A stretch of 13,257 nucleotides of DNA from NCBI RefSeq assembly GCF_018336475.1, contig NZ_CP048741.1, positions 447,847-461,103 of the forward strand, given 5' to 3'. The DNA comes from Romboutsia sp. 13368 (GTDB lineage: Bacteria; Bacillota; Clostridia; Peptostreptococcales; Peptostreptococcaceae). Under the pieces are notes generated by a model, which was not told the DNA's origin, searched no databases, and worked only from the letters and a program-made list of their open reading frames with translations. Shown one piece after another: positions 1-6,233 of this stretch. The translations under genes were made by a program, and so were the position numbers. Within the stretch, counting starts at the first letter, position 1, and every line of letters begins with the position of its first letter.

Positions 1-2
1 AA

Positions 3-674
3 AATATAGAAGTTGCAAGACTAGAAATAAAATATCCTCAAGGTGCTGAGAAGCAACTTATATATGCATGTACAAAAAGAGAGGTTCCATCAGGAGGACT
101 TCCAATGGATGCAGGAGTAGTTGTGAACAATGTAGCTACAGCAGCACAAATAGCCAAAACTATAAAAACTGGTATGCCTTTAGTTGATAGAATAACTACA
201 GTAACTGGTAGTTGTATATCTGAGCCAAAGAACTTAGTAACTAGAGTAGGAACATTAGTATCTGAAATAATAGATCAATGTGGTGGATTTAAAGTAAATA
301 AAAAAGTTGGCAAAATTATAATGGGTGGACCAATGATGGGAATAGCTCAGTATACTATAGATATACCTACAAATAAGGGTGCATCGGGAATATTATGTTT
401 AGATGAGAATGAGTCAAAAACTCCAAAACCACAAAATTGTTTAAGATGTGGAAAGTGCTTAGATGTCTGTCCTGCATTTTTACAGCCTTTATACATAAGT
501 GCACATTCATTAAGAAATGACTATGATAGTGCTGAAGGGTATAGAGCATTAGATTGTATTGAATGTGGTTCTTGTTCTTTTATATGTCCAGCAAGAAGAC
601 CATTACTTCAGTCAATAAGAAATGCTAAGCGAGAAATAATAGCAAATAAAAAAAAGCAATCTACTAACAAATAG
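3..674 (+). CDS. rnfC: RnfC, ion-translocating electron transport complex subunit C (5' end outside window)
   Basis: This is the C-terminal 223 residues of RnfC; the frame is open from the window edge, so the N-terminal FMN/NADH-binding part lies upstream. RnfC is the peripheral subunit of Rnf that exchanges electrons with NAD+. Visible landmarks are the YPQGAEKQL and PSGGLPMDAGV segments, an SLBB-type segment, the GGPMMG motif, and two [4Fe-4S] motifs: CLRCGKCLDVCP at nt 438–473 and CIECGSCSFICP at nt 555–590. The tail is lysine-rich and ends in TAG. The next frame starts 21 nt downstream after a GGGGG ribosome site. All expected C-terminal features are present and I see no defect in this part. 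Identity is secure from the paired ferredoxin motifs and the following rnfA and rnfB. Confidence 0.95.
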   Translation, partial: NIEVARLEIKYPQGAEKQLIYACTKREVPSGGLPMDAGVVVNNVATAAQIAKTIKTGMPLVDRITTVTGSCISEPKNLVTRVGTLVSEIIDQCGGFKVNKKVGKIIMGGPMMGIAQYTIDIPTNKGASGILCLDENESKTPKPQNCLRCGKCLDVCPAFLQPLYISAHSLRNDYDSAEGYRALDCIECGSCSFICPARRPLLQSIRNAKREIIANKKKQSTNK

Positions 675-695
675 GTTCATTTAGGGGGAATAATA

Positions 696-1148
696 ATGGA
701 AAGTAAATTGATAGTATCATCTTCTTCTAATGTTAGAAGTAATCAAGATACATCATATATAATGAAACAAGTTGTATTAGCAACTTTTGTTACTATGGTG
801 GGTATGTTACTTAAGGCATATATACCAGCATTAGATGCTGCACTTGGGTTATTTATACCTTTAATAGTTGTTAACTGCTTAATATTAGCTCGTGCAGAGA
901 GCTTTGCATCTAAAAATACACCTATAAAATCAGCAGTAGATGGAATAGGTATGGGTCTTGGATTTACATTAGCATTAACATCTCTAGGAATAGTAAGAGA
1001 AATACTAGGTAATGGAACTTTATTTGGGTTAAGTTTATTTGGAGCATCTTATCAACCAGCTCTATTATTCATATTACCTCCTGGAGCATTTTTATCATTA
1101 GGATTTTTACTTGCAGGATTTAATAAATTAAAAAATAAAAAGGCATAG
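696..1148 (+). CDS. rnfE: Chimeric RnfD'–'RnfE frame: RnfD N-terminus joined in frame to RnfE C-terminal part
   Basis: The frame codes for 150 residues, against about 200 usual for RnfE. Residues 1 to about 27 (starting MESKLIVSSS, with an IMKQVV segment) look like the start of RnfD, whose family pattern is LxVSxSPHxR…IMxDV. From about residue 28 the protein matches RnfE from its third membrane helix on: the LLKAYIPALDAALG region, VNC at C61, ARAESFAS, GIGMGLGFTLAL, VREILGNGTLFG and PPGAFLSLGFLLA. The first RnfE helices and their GMCP cysteine, a ligand of the intramembrane Fe-S site, are absent. No rnfD body or rnfG is seen. The ribosome site (GGGGG at 684–688) and ATG are in rnfD position, directly after rnfC, and rnfA follows 12 nt after the stop. 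It may be expressed as a membrane stub, but normal function is unlikely. An automatic pipeline would probably name it RnfE. The alternatives are an engineered deletion or an assembly error. Confidence 0.85.
   Translation: MESKLIVSSSSNVRSNQDTSYIMKQVVLATFVTMVGMLLKAYIPALDAALGLFIPLIVVNCLILARAESFASKNTPIKSAVDGIGMGLGFTLALTSLGIVREILGNGTLFGLSLFGASYQPALLFILPPGAFLSLGFLLAGFNKLKNKKA
771..785. other. Inferred deletion junction between rnfD and rnfE
   Basis: The switch from RnfD-like to RnfE-like sequence falls within the codons for VVLAT (residues 26–30 of the chimeric frame). The parent genes probably shared a few bases here, since both families have a Val/Ile-Val/Ile-x-Ala stretch at this point, so the exact breakpoint cannot be set. 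From usual subunit lengths I infer that roughly 1.5–1.8 kb is missing: about 270 codons of rnfD, all of rnfG and about 75 codons of rnfE. No insertion sequence, direct repeat or attachment site is visible at the join. Confidence 0.7.
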
Positions 1149-1160
1149 GGGGAAGAACTA

Positions 1161-1736
1161 ATGAATTTAATACTTTTATTTTTAAATATAGTACTTGTAA
1201 ATAATGTTATAACTTCTCAGTTTATGGGAATATGTCCTTTCTTAGGAGTATCTAAAAAAGTTGATACAGCTGTAGGAATGGGAGCTGCAGTTACATTTGT
1301 TTTAACTTTAGCTTCTTTTATAACATATTTTGTTCAAAAACTATTAGAAATAACTAATAATCAATTTTTACAAACCATAGCATTTATACTAGTCATAGCA
1401 TCTATAGTTCAATTTGTTGAGATGGTTATACAAAAAATGAGCCCATCGTTATATCAAGCATTAGGTGTATTTTTACCTCTTATAACTACAAACTGTGCAG
1501 TTTTAGGGATAGCGCTTGTTAATGTTCAAAATAATTTTAATTTAGTAGAAACAATAGTAAATGGATTTGGAGCAGGAATAGGATTTACTTTAGCTATAGT
1601 TTTATTTGCTGGAATAAGAGAGAGATTAGAATTAGCAGATATACAAGAGAGTTTCAAAGGATTTCCATCAACTATGATAGCAGCAAGTTTAATGGCAATA
1701 GCGTTCTTAGGATTTTCTGGTCTTATAAATCTATAA
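1161..1736 (+). CDS. rnfA: RnfA, ion-translocating electron transport complex subunit A
   Basis: This is a complete 191-residue integral membrane protein of the RnfA/NqrE family, with about six membrane helices in two inverted repeats. Both half-helix cysteine motifs are present: GICPFLGVS with C25 and TTNCAVLG with C112. In the family these hold an intramembrane Fe-S centre together with the equivalent pair in RnfE. Other hallmarks are KKVDTAVGMGAAVTF and FGAGIGFTLAIVLFAGIRERL. The ATG is preceded by GGGGGA at 1148–1153. The gene looks undamaged, although its structural partner RnfE is truncated just upstream. Length and motifs fit the family fully. Confidence 0.96.
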   Translation: MNLILLFLNIVLVNNVITSQFMGICPFLGVSKKVDTAVGMGAAVTFVLTLASFITYFVQKLLEITNNQFLQTIAFILVIASIVQFVEMVIQKMSPSLYQALGVFLPLITTNCAVLGIALVNVQNNFNLVETIVNGFGAGIGFTLAIVLFAGIRERLELADIQESFKGFPSTMIAASLMAIAFLGFSGLINL

Positions 1737-1738
1737 AT

Positions 1739-1743
1739 GGGGG
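1739..1743 (+). promoter_or_regulatory. Ribosome binding site setting the rnfB start
   Basis: GGGGG overlaps the upstream ATG at 1737 and lies 8 nt before the GTG at 1752. It favours the GTG as the rnfB start. No ribosome site precedes the ATG at 1737. Confidence 0.6.
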
Positions 1744-1751
1744 TGTATGTA

Positions 1752-2723
1752 GTGTCGATACTAAATTCTATTTTAGTCTTAGGGGGATTAGGGCTAATAT
1801 TTGGAGCAATTTTAGCATATGCTTCTAAAAAATTTGCAGTTGATGTAGATGAAAGAGTAGAGTCTATTTTAGAAGTTCTTCCAGGTGCTAACTGTGGAGG
1901 ATGTGGATTTCCAGGTTGTGGAGGTCTTGCAAGTGCTATAGTAGAAGGTAAAGCATCTGTGAATGGTTGTCCAGTAGGTGGATCTGACTGTGCATCTAAA
2001 ATAGGTGATATAATGGGAATATCTTCTGAAGCTGGAGAAAAACAAGTAGCAAAGGTGCTATGTAAAGGAAATTGCCAAAGTGCAAAAGATAAATACACAT
2101 ATGAAGGAATACAAGATTGTAGATCTGCTAGTATGCTAAATTCAGGACCAAAAGATTGTAAGTTTGGATGTCTAGGTCTTGGAACCTGTAGAGATTACTG
2201 TAAGTTTGATGCTATTTCTATAGTTGATGGAGTAGCTATAATAGATGAAGATAAATGTGTAATGTGTGGGAAGTGCATAGAAGTTTGTCCAAAATCTATA
2301 ATAGGCAAAAAACCAGCTAGTAAAGAGGTAGTGGTTGAGTGTAGTAGTAAAGATTTCGGAAAAATAGTAAAAGAGAAATGTAGTGTGGGATGTATAGGAT
2401 GTGGTTTATGCCAAAAGGCTTGTCCGTTTGGAGCTATTGAATTTGAAAATAAAATAGCTAAGATAAACTATGATAAATGTGTTGAATGTATGGCATGTGT
2501 AAGAAAGTGCCCTACTAAAGTAATAAAAGGCGATTTTAGTAAAAAACAAAAGGTTAGTATAGAACAAGGACTTTGTGTTGGATGTACAATTTGTAAAAAA
2601 CAATGTAAATTCGATGCAATAGAAGGAGAGCTAAAAGAAAAGCATATTGTTGATGAATCTAAATGTGTTGGATGTCATCTATGCATGCAAAAATGTCCTA
2701 AAAAAGCTATTAAAACTATATAA
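1752..2723 (+). CDS. rnfB: RnfB, ferredoxin-interacting subunit of the Rnf complex
   Basis: RnfB accepts electrons from reduced ferredoxin and passes them into the complex. I chose the GTG at 1752 (323 residues) because GGGGG at 1739–1743 sits 8 nt before it; an in-frame ATG at 1737 has no ribosome site. One N-terminal membrane helix (about residues 5–25) is followed by a cluster site C48-x2-C51-x4-C56 with C73. Six further four-cysteine sets follow: a Cx3Cx5Cx3C set, CVMCGKCIEVCP, GCIGCGLCQKACP, CVECMACVRKCP, CVGCTICKKQC and CVGCHLCMQKCP. This gives up to seven [4Fe-4S] clusters, the kind of extended tail known in clostridial and acetogen RnfB. The gene ends the operon, with a terminator about 10 nt downstream. 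The frame is intact. Confidence 0.95.
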   Translation: MSILNSILVLGGLGLIFGAILAYASKKFAVDVDERVESILEVLPGANCGGCGFPGCGGLASAIVEGKASVNGCPVGGSDCASKIGDIMGISSEAGEKQVAKVLCKGNCQSAKDKYTYEGIQDCRSASMLNSGPKDCKFGCLGLGTCRDYCKFDAISIVDGVAIIDEDKCVMCGKCIEVCPKSIIGKKPASKEVVVECSSKDFGKIVKEKCSVGCIGCGLCQKACPFGAIEFENKIAKINYDKCVECMACVRKCPTKVIKGDFSKKQKVSIEQGLCVGCTICKKQCKFDAIEGELKEKHIVDESKCVGCHLCMQKCPKKAIKTI

Positions 2724-2732
2724 TATGGATAG

Positions 2733-2770
2733 AATAAAGGTATGAATTTTCATACCTTTATTTTATTGTT
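2733..2770 (+). terminator. Intrinsic terminator of the rnf operon
   Basis: A perfect inverted repeat pairs 2733–2745 with 2750–2762 around a 4-nt loop; the core arm is AAAGGTATGAA. A T-rich run (TTTTATTGTT) follows at 2761–2770. It starts about 10 nt after the rnfB stop and separates the rnf operon from the shape and division genes. Confidence 0.85.
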
Positions 2771-2810
2771 TATAATATAAAAAATATTACTAAAATGTAA
2801 CTAACTTTTA

Positions 2811-2839
2811 TTGGAAATTAGATATATACTATATATAAA
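2811..2839 (+). promoter_or_regulatory. Candidate sigma-A promoter for the maf–radC–mre–min cluster
   Basis: TTGGAA at 2811–2816 and TATAAA at 2834–2839 are separated by exactly 17 nt, a good match to the vegetative consensus. They lie in the only sizeable non-coding gap in the window, after the rnf terminator and about 85 nt before maf. The region is AT-rich, so chance matches are possible. Confidence 0.5.
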
Positions 2840-2870
2840 ACGTTCGACATTTGTGTTGAAATTTTTACAA

Positions 2871-2876
2871 TATAAT
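2871..2876 (+). promoter_or_regulatory. Possible second promoter, −10 box TATAAT
   Basis: A perfect TATAAT lies about 50 nt before the maf start. No good −35 element sits at 16–18 nt: the nearest TTGAAA, at 2856–2861, is only 9 nt away. It could be a second start site or a chance AT-rich match. Confidence 0.3.
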
Positions 2877-2924
2877 GATAGACTTAATAAGTACAAATTC
2901 TAAGTACTGTAAAGAGGTGAATGA

Positions 2925-3521
2925 ATGAATATAATATTGGCATCAGCCTCTCCTAGAAGAAGAGAAATTCTAGAAAATACTAATGTCAAATTTGATATAA
3001 TATCAAGTTCTATAGATGAATTAGTATTAGAAGGTGAGTCTCCTTGTCAGATGGTAATGAGGCTTGCATTTGAAAAGGGTACAGATATAGCATCAAAACG
3101 AAAAAGTGATTTAGTTATAAGTGCAGATACTATTGTTGTACTAGATAATACTGTATTAGGCAAACCTAAGGATGAAGAAGAAGCTAGAGCTATGATAACA
3201 AACTTATCAGGTAAAACACATCAAGTTATAACTGGGATCAGCCTAATAAATTTAGAAAACAATAAAAAGATAATAGATTATGTTATTAGTAATGTTAAAT
3301 TTAAAAATTTATCTGAAGATGATATAAATGATTATATAAAAACTAAAGAATCTTTGGATAAAGCAGGAGCTTATGGAATACAAGGATATGGAGCTCTATT
3401 AGTAGAGGAAATTCAAGGTGACTATTTTAATATAGTAGGATTACCTATATCTAAACTTAGTGATTTACTAAAAAAACACTTTAATATAAATCTTTTTGCG
3501 GAGGGCGATTTATCTGAATAA
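2925..3521 (+). CDS. maf: Maf family nucleoside triphosphate pyrophosphatase
   Basis: This is a 198-residue complete Maf protein. The family hydrolyses dTTP/UTP or modified nucleotides to the monophosphate and pyrophosphate, and overexpression in Bacillus blocks septum formation. Visible motifs are the N-terminal LASASPRRREIL, the SADTIV motif with D68, GKPKDEEEA, LSGKTHQVITG, and the C-terminal DKAGAYGIQGYGALLVEEI and GDYFNIVGLP segments. The start is ATG 2925 with AGAGGTGA at 2913–2920; the ATG at 2921 is out of frame and too close to the ribosome site. The last codons overlap the proposed radC start. maf beside radC and mreB is a classic Firmicutes order. Confidence 0.95.
   Translation: MNIILASASPRRREILENTNVKFDIISSSIDELVLEGESPCQMVMRLAFEKGTDIASKRKSDLVISADTIVVLDNTVLGKPKDEEEARAMITNLSGKTHQVITGISLINLENNKKIIDYVISNVKFKNLSEDDINDYIKTKESLDKAGAYGIQGYGALLVEEIQGDYFNIVGLPISKLSDLLKKHFNINLFAEGDLSE
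3500..3505 (+). promoter_or_regulatory. Ribosome binding site pointing to a CTG start for radC
   Basis: GGAGGG lies inside the last maf codons. Counting 8 nt downstream reaches CTG at 3514, in frame with radC. No ATG, GTG or TTG lies at usable spacing from this strong site. Confidence 0.55.
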
Positions 3522-4212
3522 AACTTTTAATGCAAATATGACAGTAAAGAGTATGGCATTAGAAGAAAGACCTAGAGAAAAAATGCTTTTACAAGGAGAA
3601 AAGAGTTTATCTAATGCAGAGTTATTAGCTATTATTCTTAGAACCGGAACTAAGCAAAAAAATGTAATTGAGTTAGCAAATTACATTATAAATAAAGATT
3701 CTCAAGGAATAAGGTACCTACAAGATATAACTATTGAAGAGTTATGTGAAATAGATGGTGTAGGACAAACAAAAGCAACTATGATTAAGGCTTCGTTGGA
3801 GTTAGGTAGAAGAGTTGCAAGTTTTAAACCTATTAAATATAAGGTTAAAAATCCTTGGGATATATATAAGTATTATATGGATAATTTAAGATACCTAAAA
3901 AAGGAAATTTTTAAGGTAGTTCTTTTAAATACAAAAAATGAAATAATAACTGATGTGGATGTGTCTGTTGGAACATTAAATTCATCATTAGTACATCCAA
4001 GAGAAGTTTTTATAGAAGCGATAAAGAGAAGTGCAAATAAAATTATATTAATACACAATCATCCATCTGGGACTATAGAACCTTCTATAGAGGATAAAAA
4101 TATAACTAACAGGCTTATTAATTGTGGAGAGATAATAGGAATAGAGGTTATAGACCATATAATAATTGGTGATGGAGTATACTTTAGTTTTAAAGAAAAT
4201 ATGATAATTTGA
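3514..4212 (+). CDS. radC: RadC family JAB-domain protein
   Basis: The protein has about 232 residues from the preferred start. RadC proteins carry a helix-hairpin-helix region (here around LCEIDGVGQTKATMIKASLELGRR, split as EIDGVGQTKA and following residues) and a C-terminal MPN/JAB metal-binding domain. The JAB motif HNHPSG is at residues 181–186, followed by EPSIEDK, and both histidines and the aspartate are present. The N-terminal signature ERPREKML…LSNAELLAIILRTGT is clear. The old link to DNA repair is disputed and the true role is unknown. Start choice: GGAGGG at 3500–3505 points to CTG 3514, overlapping the maf stop by 8 nt and suggesting translational coupling. TTG 3496 and ATG 3538 are in frame but have no ribosome site. 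mreB follows after 26 nt. Confidence 0.92.
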   Translation: MNKTFNANMTVKSMALEERPREKMLLQGEKSLSNAELLAIILRTGTKQKNVIELANYIINKDSQGIRYLQDITIEELCEIDGVGQTKATMIKASLELGRRVASFKPIKYKVKNPWDIYKYYMDNLRYLKKEIFKVVLLNTKNEIITDVDVSVGTLNSSLVHPREVFIEAIKRSANKIILIHNHPSGTIEPSIEDKNITNRLINCGEIIGIEVIDHIIIGDGVYFSFKENMII

Positions 4213-4238
4213 CTTGCGAAATAGGAAGGAGCATAATT

Positions 4239-5315
4239 ATGAGTAAAGAGAAAAAAGAAAAAAAAGAGAAAAAGGGATTAATGTCTATGTTTGGATTAAA
4301 AAAAATGACAAAGGACATGGGGATAGATTTAGGAACAGCTAATACTTTAGTTTACATAAAGGGACAAGGAATAGTAGTAAGAGAGCCATCTGTTGTTGCA
4401 ATAAGAGACGATAGCAAAGAAGTTTTAGCAGTTGGTGAGGAAGCAAAGAGAATGATAGGTAGAACACCTGGTAATATAGTAGCTATAAGACCTATGAAAG
4501 ATGGAGTTATAGCTGATTTTGATGTTACAGAATCTATGCTTAGATACTTTATACAAAAAGCAGCAGCTAAAAAAGGTGTTGTAACACCAAGAATAGCTAT
4601 ATGTGTTCCTTATGGAGTAACAGAAGTAGAAAAAAGAGCTATAGAAGAAGCTGCAAGAACAGCTGGAGCAAGAGATGCATACCTTATAGAAGAGCCGATG
4701 GCAGCAGCTATAGGTGCAGGACTTAGAGTAGAAGAGCCAGAAGGAAATATGGTTGTAGATATCGGTGGAGGTACTACTGAAATAGCTATAATATCTTTAG
4801 GTGGTATAGTTACAGCTAAATCAATAAGAATCGGTGGAGATGAATTTGATGAATCAATAGTTAGCTATGTTAAAAAAGAATATAGCTTAGCTATAGGTGA
4901 AAGAACAGCAGAAGATGTAAAGATAAGCATAGGATCTGCATTTAAAGATGATCAAGAACATAATATGCAAATAAGAGGTAGAGATTTAATATCAGGATTA
5001 CCTAAGACTATAGAAATAAGTTCAACAGAAGTAAGAGATGCTTTAAGAGAACCTATAAATTCTATTGTAGATGCAATAAAATCAACTTTAGAAAAGACAC
5101 CACCAGAATTAGCATCAGATATAATGGAAAATGGAATAATGTTAACTGGAGGAGGAGCATTACTTAGAGGATTAGATAAGCTAGTTAAGCAAGAAACAGG
5201 AATGCCAGTTCAAATAGCTGAAAATCCGCTAGATTGTGTTGCATTAGGAACTGGTAAATCAGTTGAAGATCAAGAAATATTTGAAAAAGTATTAATGATG
5301 AATGCTAGAAAGTAA
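4239..5315 (+). CDS. mreB: MreB, actin-like cell shape protein
   Basis: MreB forms membrane-bound filaments that guide lateral-wall synthesis. The start is ATG 4239 after a strong AGGAAGGAG site (4223–4231), giving 358 residues. Nucleotide-binding motifs are in order: phosphate-1 GIDLGTANTLVY, the IAICVPYGVTEVEKRA region, phosphate-2 DIGGGTTEIAI, and the adenosine motif TGGGALLRGLDKL, then the usual C-terminal ENPLDCVALGTG. The odd part is the N-terminus: about 12 residues of alternating Lys/Glu (KEKKEKKEKK) before LMSMFGLKK. The family normally starts close to MFG…MGIDLGT. In-frame ATGs at 4281 and 4287, after a weaker AAGGGA, would give the standard-length form. It is first of mreBCD, with mreC 19 nt downstream. 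It could instead be a paralogue such as Mbl, but mreC and mreD beside it favour MreB. Confidence 0.94.
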   Translation: MSKEKKEKKEKKGLMSMFGLKKMTKDMGIDLGTANTLVYIKGQGIVVREPSVVAIRDDSKEVLAVGEEAKRMIGRTPGNIVAIRPMKDGVIADFDVTESMLRYFIQKAAAKKGVVTPRIAICVPYGVTEVEKRAIEEAARTAGARDAYLIEEPMAAAIGAGLRVEEPEGNMVVDIGGGTTEIAIISLGGIVTAKSIRIGGDEFDESIVSYVKKEYSLAIGERTAEDVKISIGSAFKDDQEHNMQIRGRDLISGLPKTIEISSTEVRDALREPINSIVDAIKSTLEKTPPELASDIMENGIMLTGGGALLRGLDKLVKQETGMPVQIAENPLDCVALGTGKSVEDQEIFEKVLMMNARK

Positions 5316-5324
5316 TTAAAAGTT

Positions 5325-5330
5325 GGTGAT
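5325..5330 (+). promoter_or_regulatory. Ribosome binding site setting the mreC TTG start
   Basis: GGTGAT lies 4 nt before TTG 5335. maf, mreD, PBP2 and rodA show the same GGTGA/GGTGAT form at 3–7 nt from their start codons. This supports TTG 5335 over TTG 5323, which has no upstream site. Confidence 0.6.
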
Positions 5331-5334
5331 ATCT

Positions 5335-6219
5335 TTGAGATTCGATAAGAATAAAAAAGAAAAAAAGATTAATTTTAAAGTGGTAGCAACAAGTGTAGTT
5401 GCTATCACTTTAATTGGAATTGTGGGAATATCTATAGGAAAATATTCAGGTAGTAACCCTATAGGGGGACAAGTTGTTTTGGATATAATAGAGCCTATAG
5501 GTAAAAATTTAAATAGTGGATTTATGTTCTTAAAAGATAGTTTTAAAGACATAATAAATTATAAAGATAATTCTAAAAAGGTTAATAGCTTACAAGAGGA
5601 AAATCAGAAACTAAAAGAAGAGATAATTGCTTTAAATAGTCAATTAGATGAAGTTCAATCTCTTGAAAGTTTAAAAAAATCTTTAAATTATATAGATGAA
5701 AAATACCAAGCTAAAGCTATTTCGACAAGTGTTGTTGGAAAAAGTGATGGTAATTGGTATGAGTCACTTGTCATAGGTGCAGGTAAAAATCAAGGGGTAA
5801 AAGAAGACAGTATAGTTATTAATGGAAATGGTTTAATAGGTGTAGTATATGAGGTATCAGAAAACTATAGTAAGGCTATATCATTGTTAGATACAAAATC
5901 ATCTGTAAGCTTTAAATTATTAAAAAATTCCAAACTTAAGGGAGTTATAACACAAAACTCTACACTTGAAGATAAGGAAAATTATAAAAATAAAGGATAT
6001 TTATATGGGTATATGTTTGATAGTTCATATAATGTATTGCCTGGAGATGTATTAACAACATCTGGATTAGGTCTGTATCCTAAAGATATACCTATAGGAG
6101 AAGTTGATAAAGTTATAGATGACAAAAATAAATCTATGAAGTTTGTGGTAGTTAAACCGTATGTAAACTTTAAAAATATAGATGATGTAGTTGTTATTGA
6201 ACCAAGGAATATAGGGTAA
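5335..6219 (+). CDS. mreC: MreC, rod shape-determining protein
   Basis: MreC links the cytoplasmic MreB scaffold to PBP2 outside the membrane and promotes PBP2–RodA activity. The protein has 294 residues from the TTG at 5335, chosen by its GGTGAT site. A short Lys-rich cytoplasmic tail is followed by one membrane helix (about residues 15–35) and a heptad coiled coil around NSLQEENQKLKEEIIALNSQ (residues about 83–102). The β-domain follows, with VVGKSDGNWYESLVI, GAGKNQGVKEDSIVI and TSGLGLYPKDIPIGEV, all typical of MreC. Length fits the family. Neighbours mreB and mreD confirm the call, and it is probably cotranscribed with them. Confidence 0.94.
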   Translation: MRFDKNKKEKKINFKVVATSVVAITLIGIVGISIGKYSGSNPIGGQVVLDIIEPIGKNLNSGFMFLKDSFKDIINYKDNSKKVNSLQEENQKLKEEIIALNSQLDEVQSLESLKKSLNYIDEKYQAKAISTSVVGKSDGNWYESLVIGAGKNQGVKEDSIVINGNGLIGVVYEVSENYSKAISLLDTKSSVSFKLLKNSKLKGVITQNSTLEDKENYKNKGYLYGYMFDSSYNVLPGDVLTTSGLGLYPKDIPIGEVDKVIDDKNKSMKFVVVKPYVNFKNIDDVVVIEPRNIG

Positions 6220-6233
6220 AGGTGATTTTAATT

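Noticed and set aside
1526..2098. Long reverse-strand open frame across rnfA/rnfB
   Set aside because: It lies antisense to two clearly conserved genes, has no ribosome site, and its Pro/Ser-rich composition is what the complement of Gly/Ala/Cys-rich coding DNA gives.
2406..2603. Reverse-strand open frame inside rnfB
   Set aside because: It is a low-complexity shadow of the Lys- and Cys-rich ferredoxin domains.
2890..2908. Small inverted repeat AGTAC…GTACT before the maf ribosome site
   Set aside because: It has only a 5-bp stem with a 9-nt loop and no further support as a riboswitch or operator.
2724..2924. Possible riboswitch or small RNA in the rnfB–maf gap
   Set aside because: Apart from the terminator hairpin and promoter-like boxes there is no conserved-looking structure and very little G/C.
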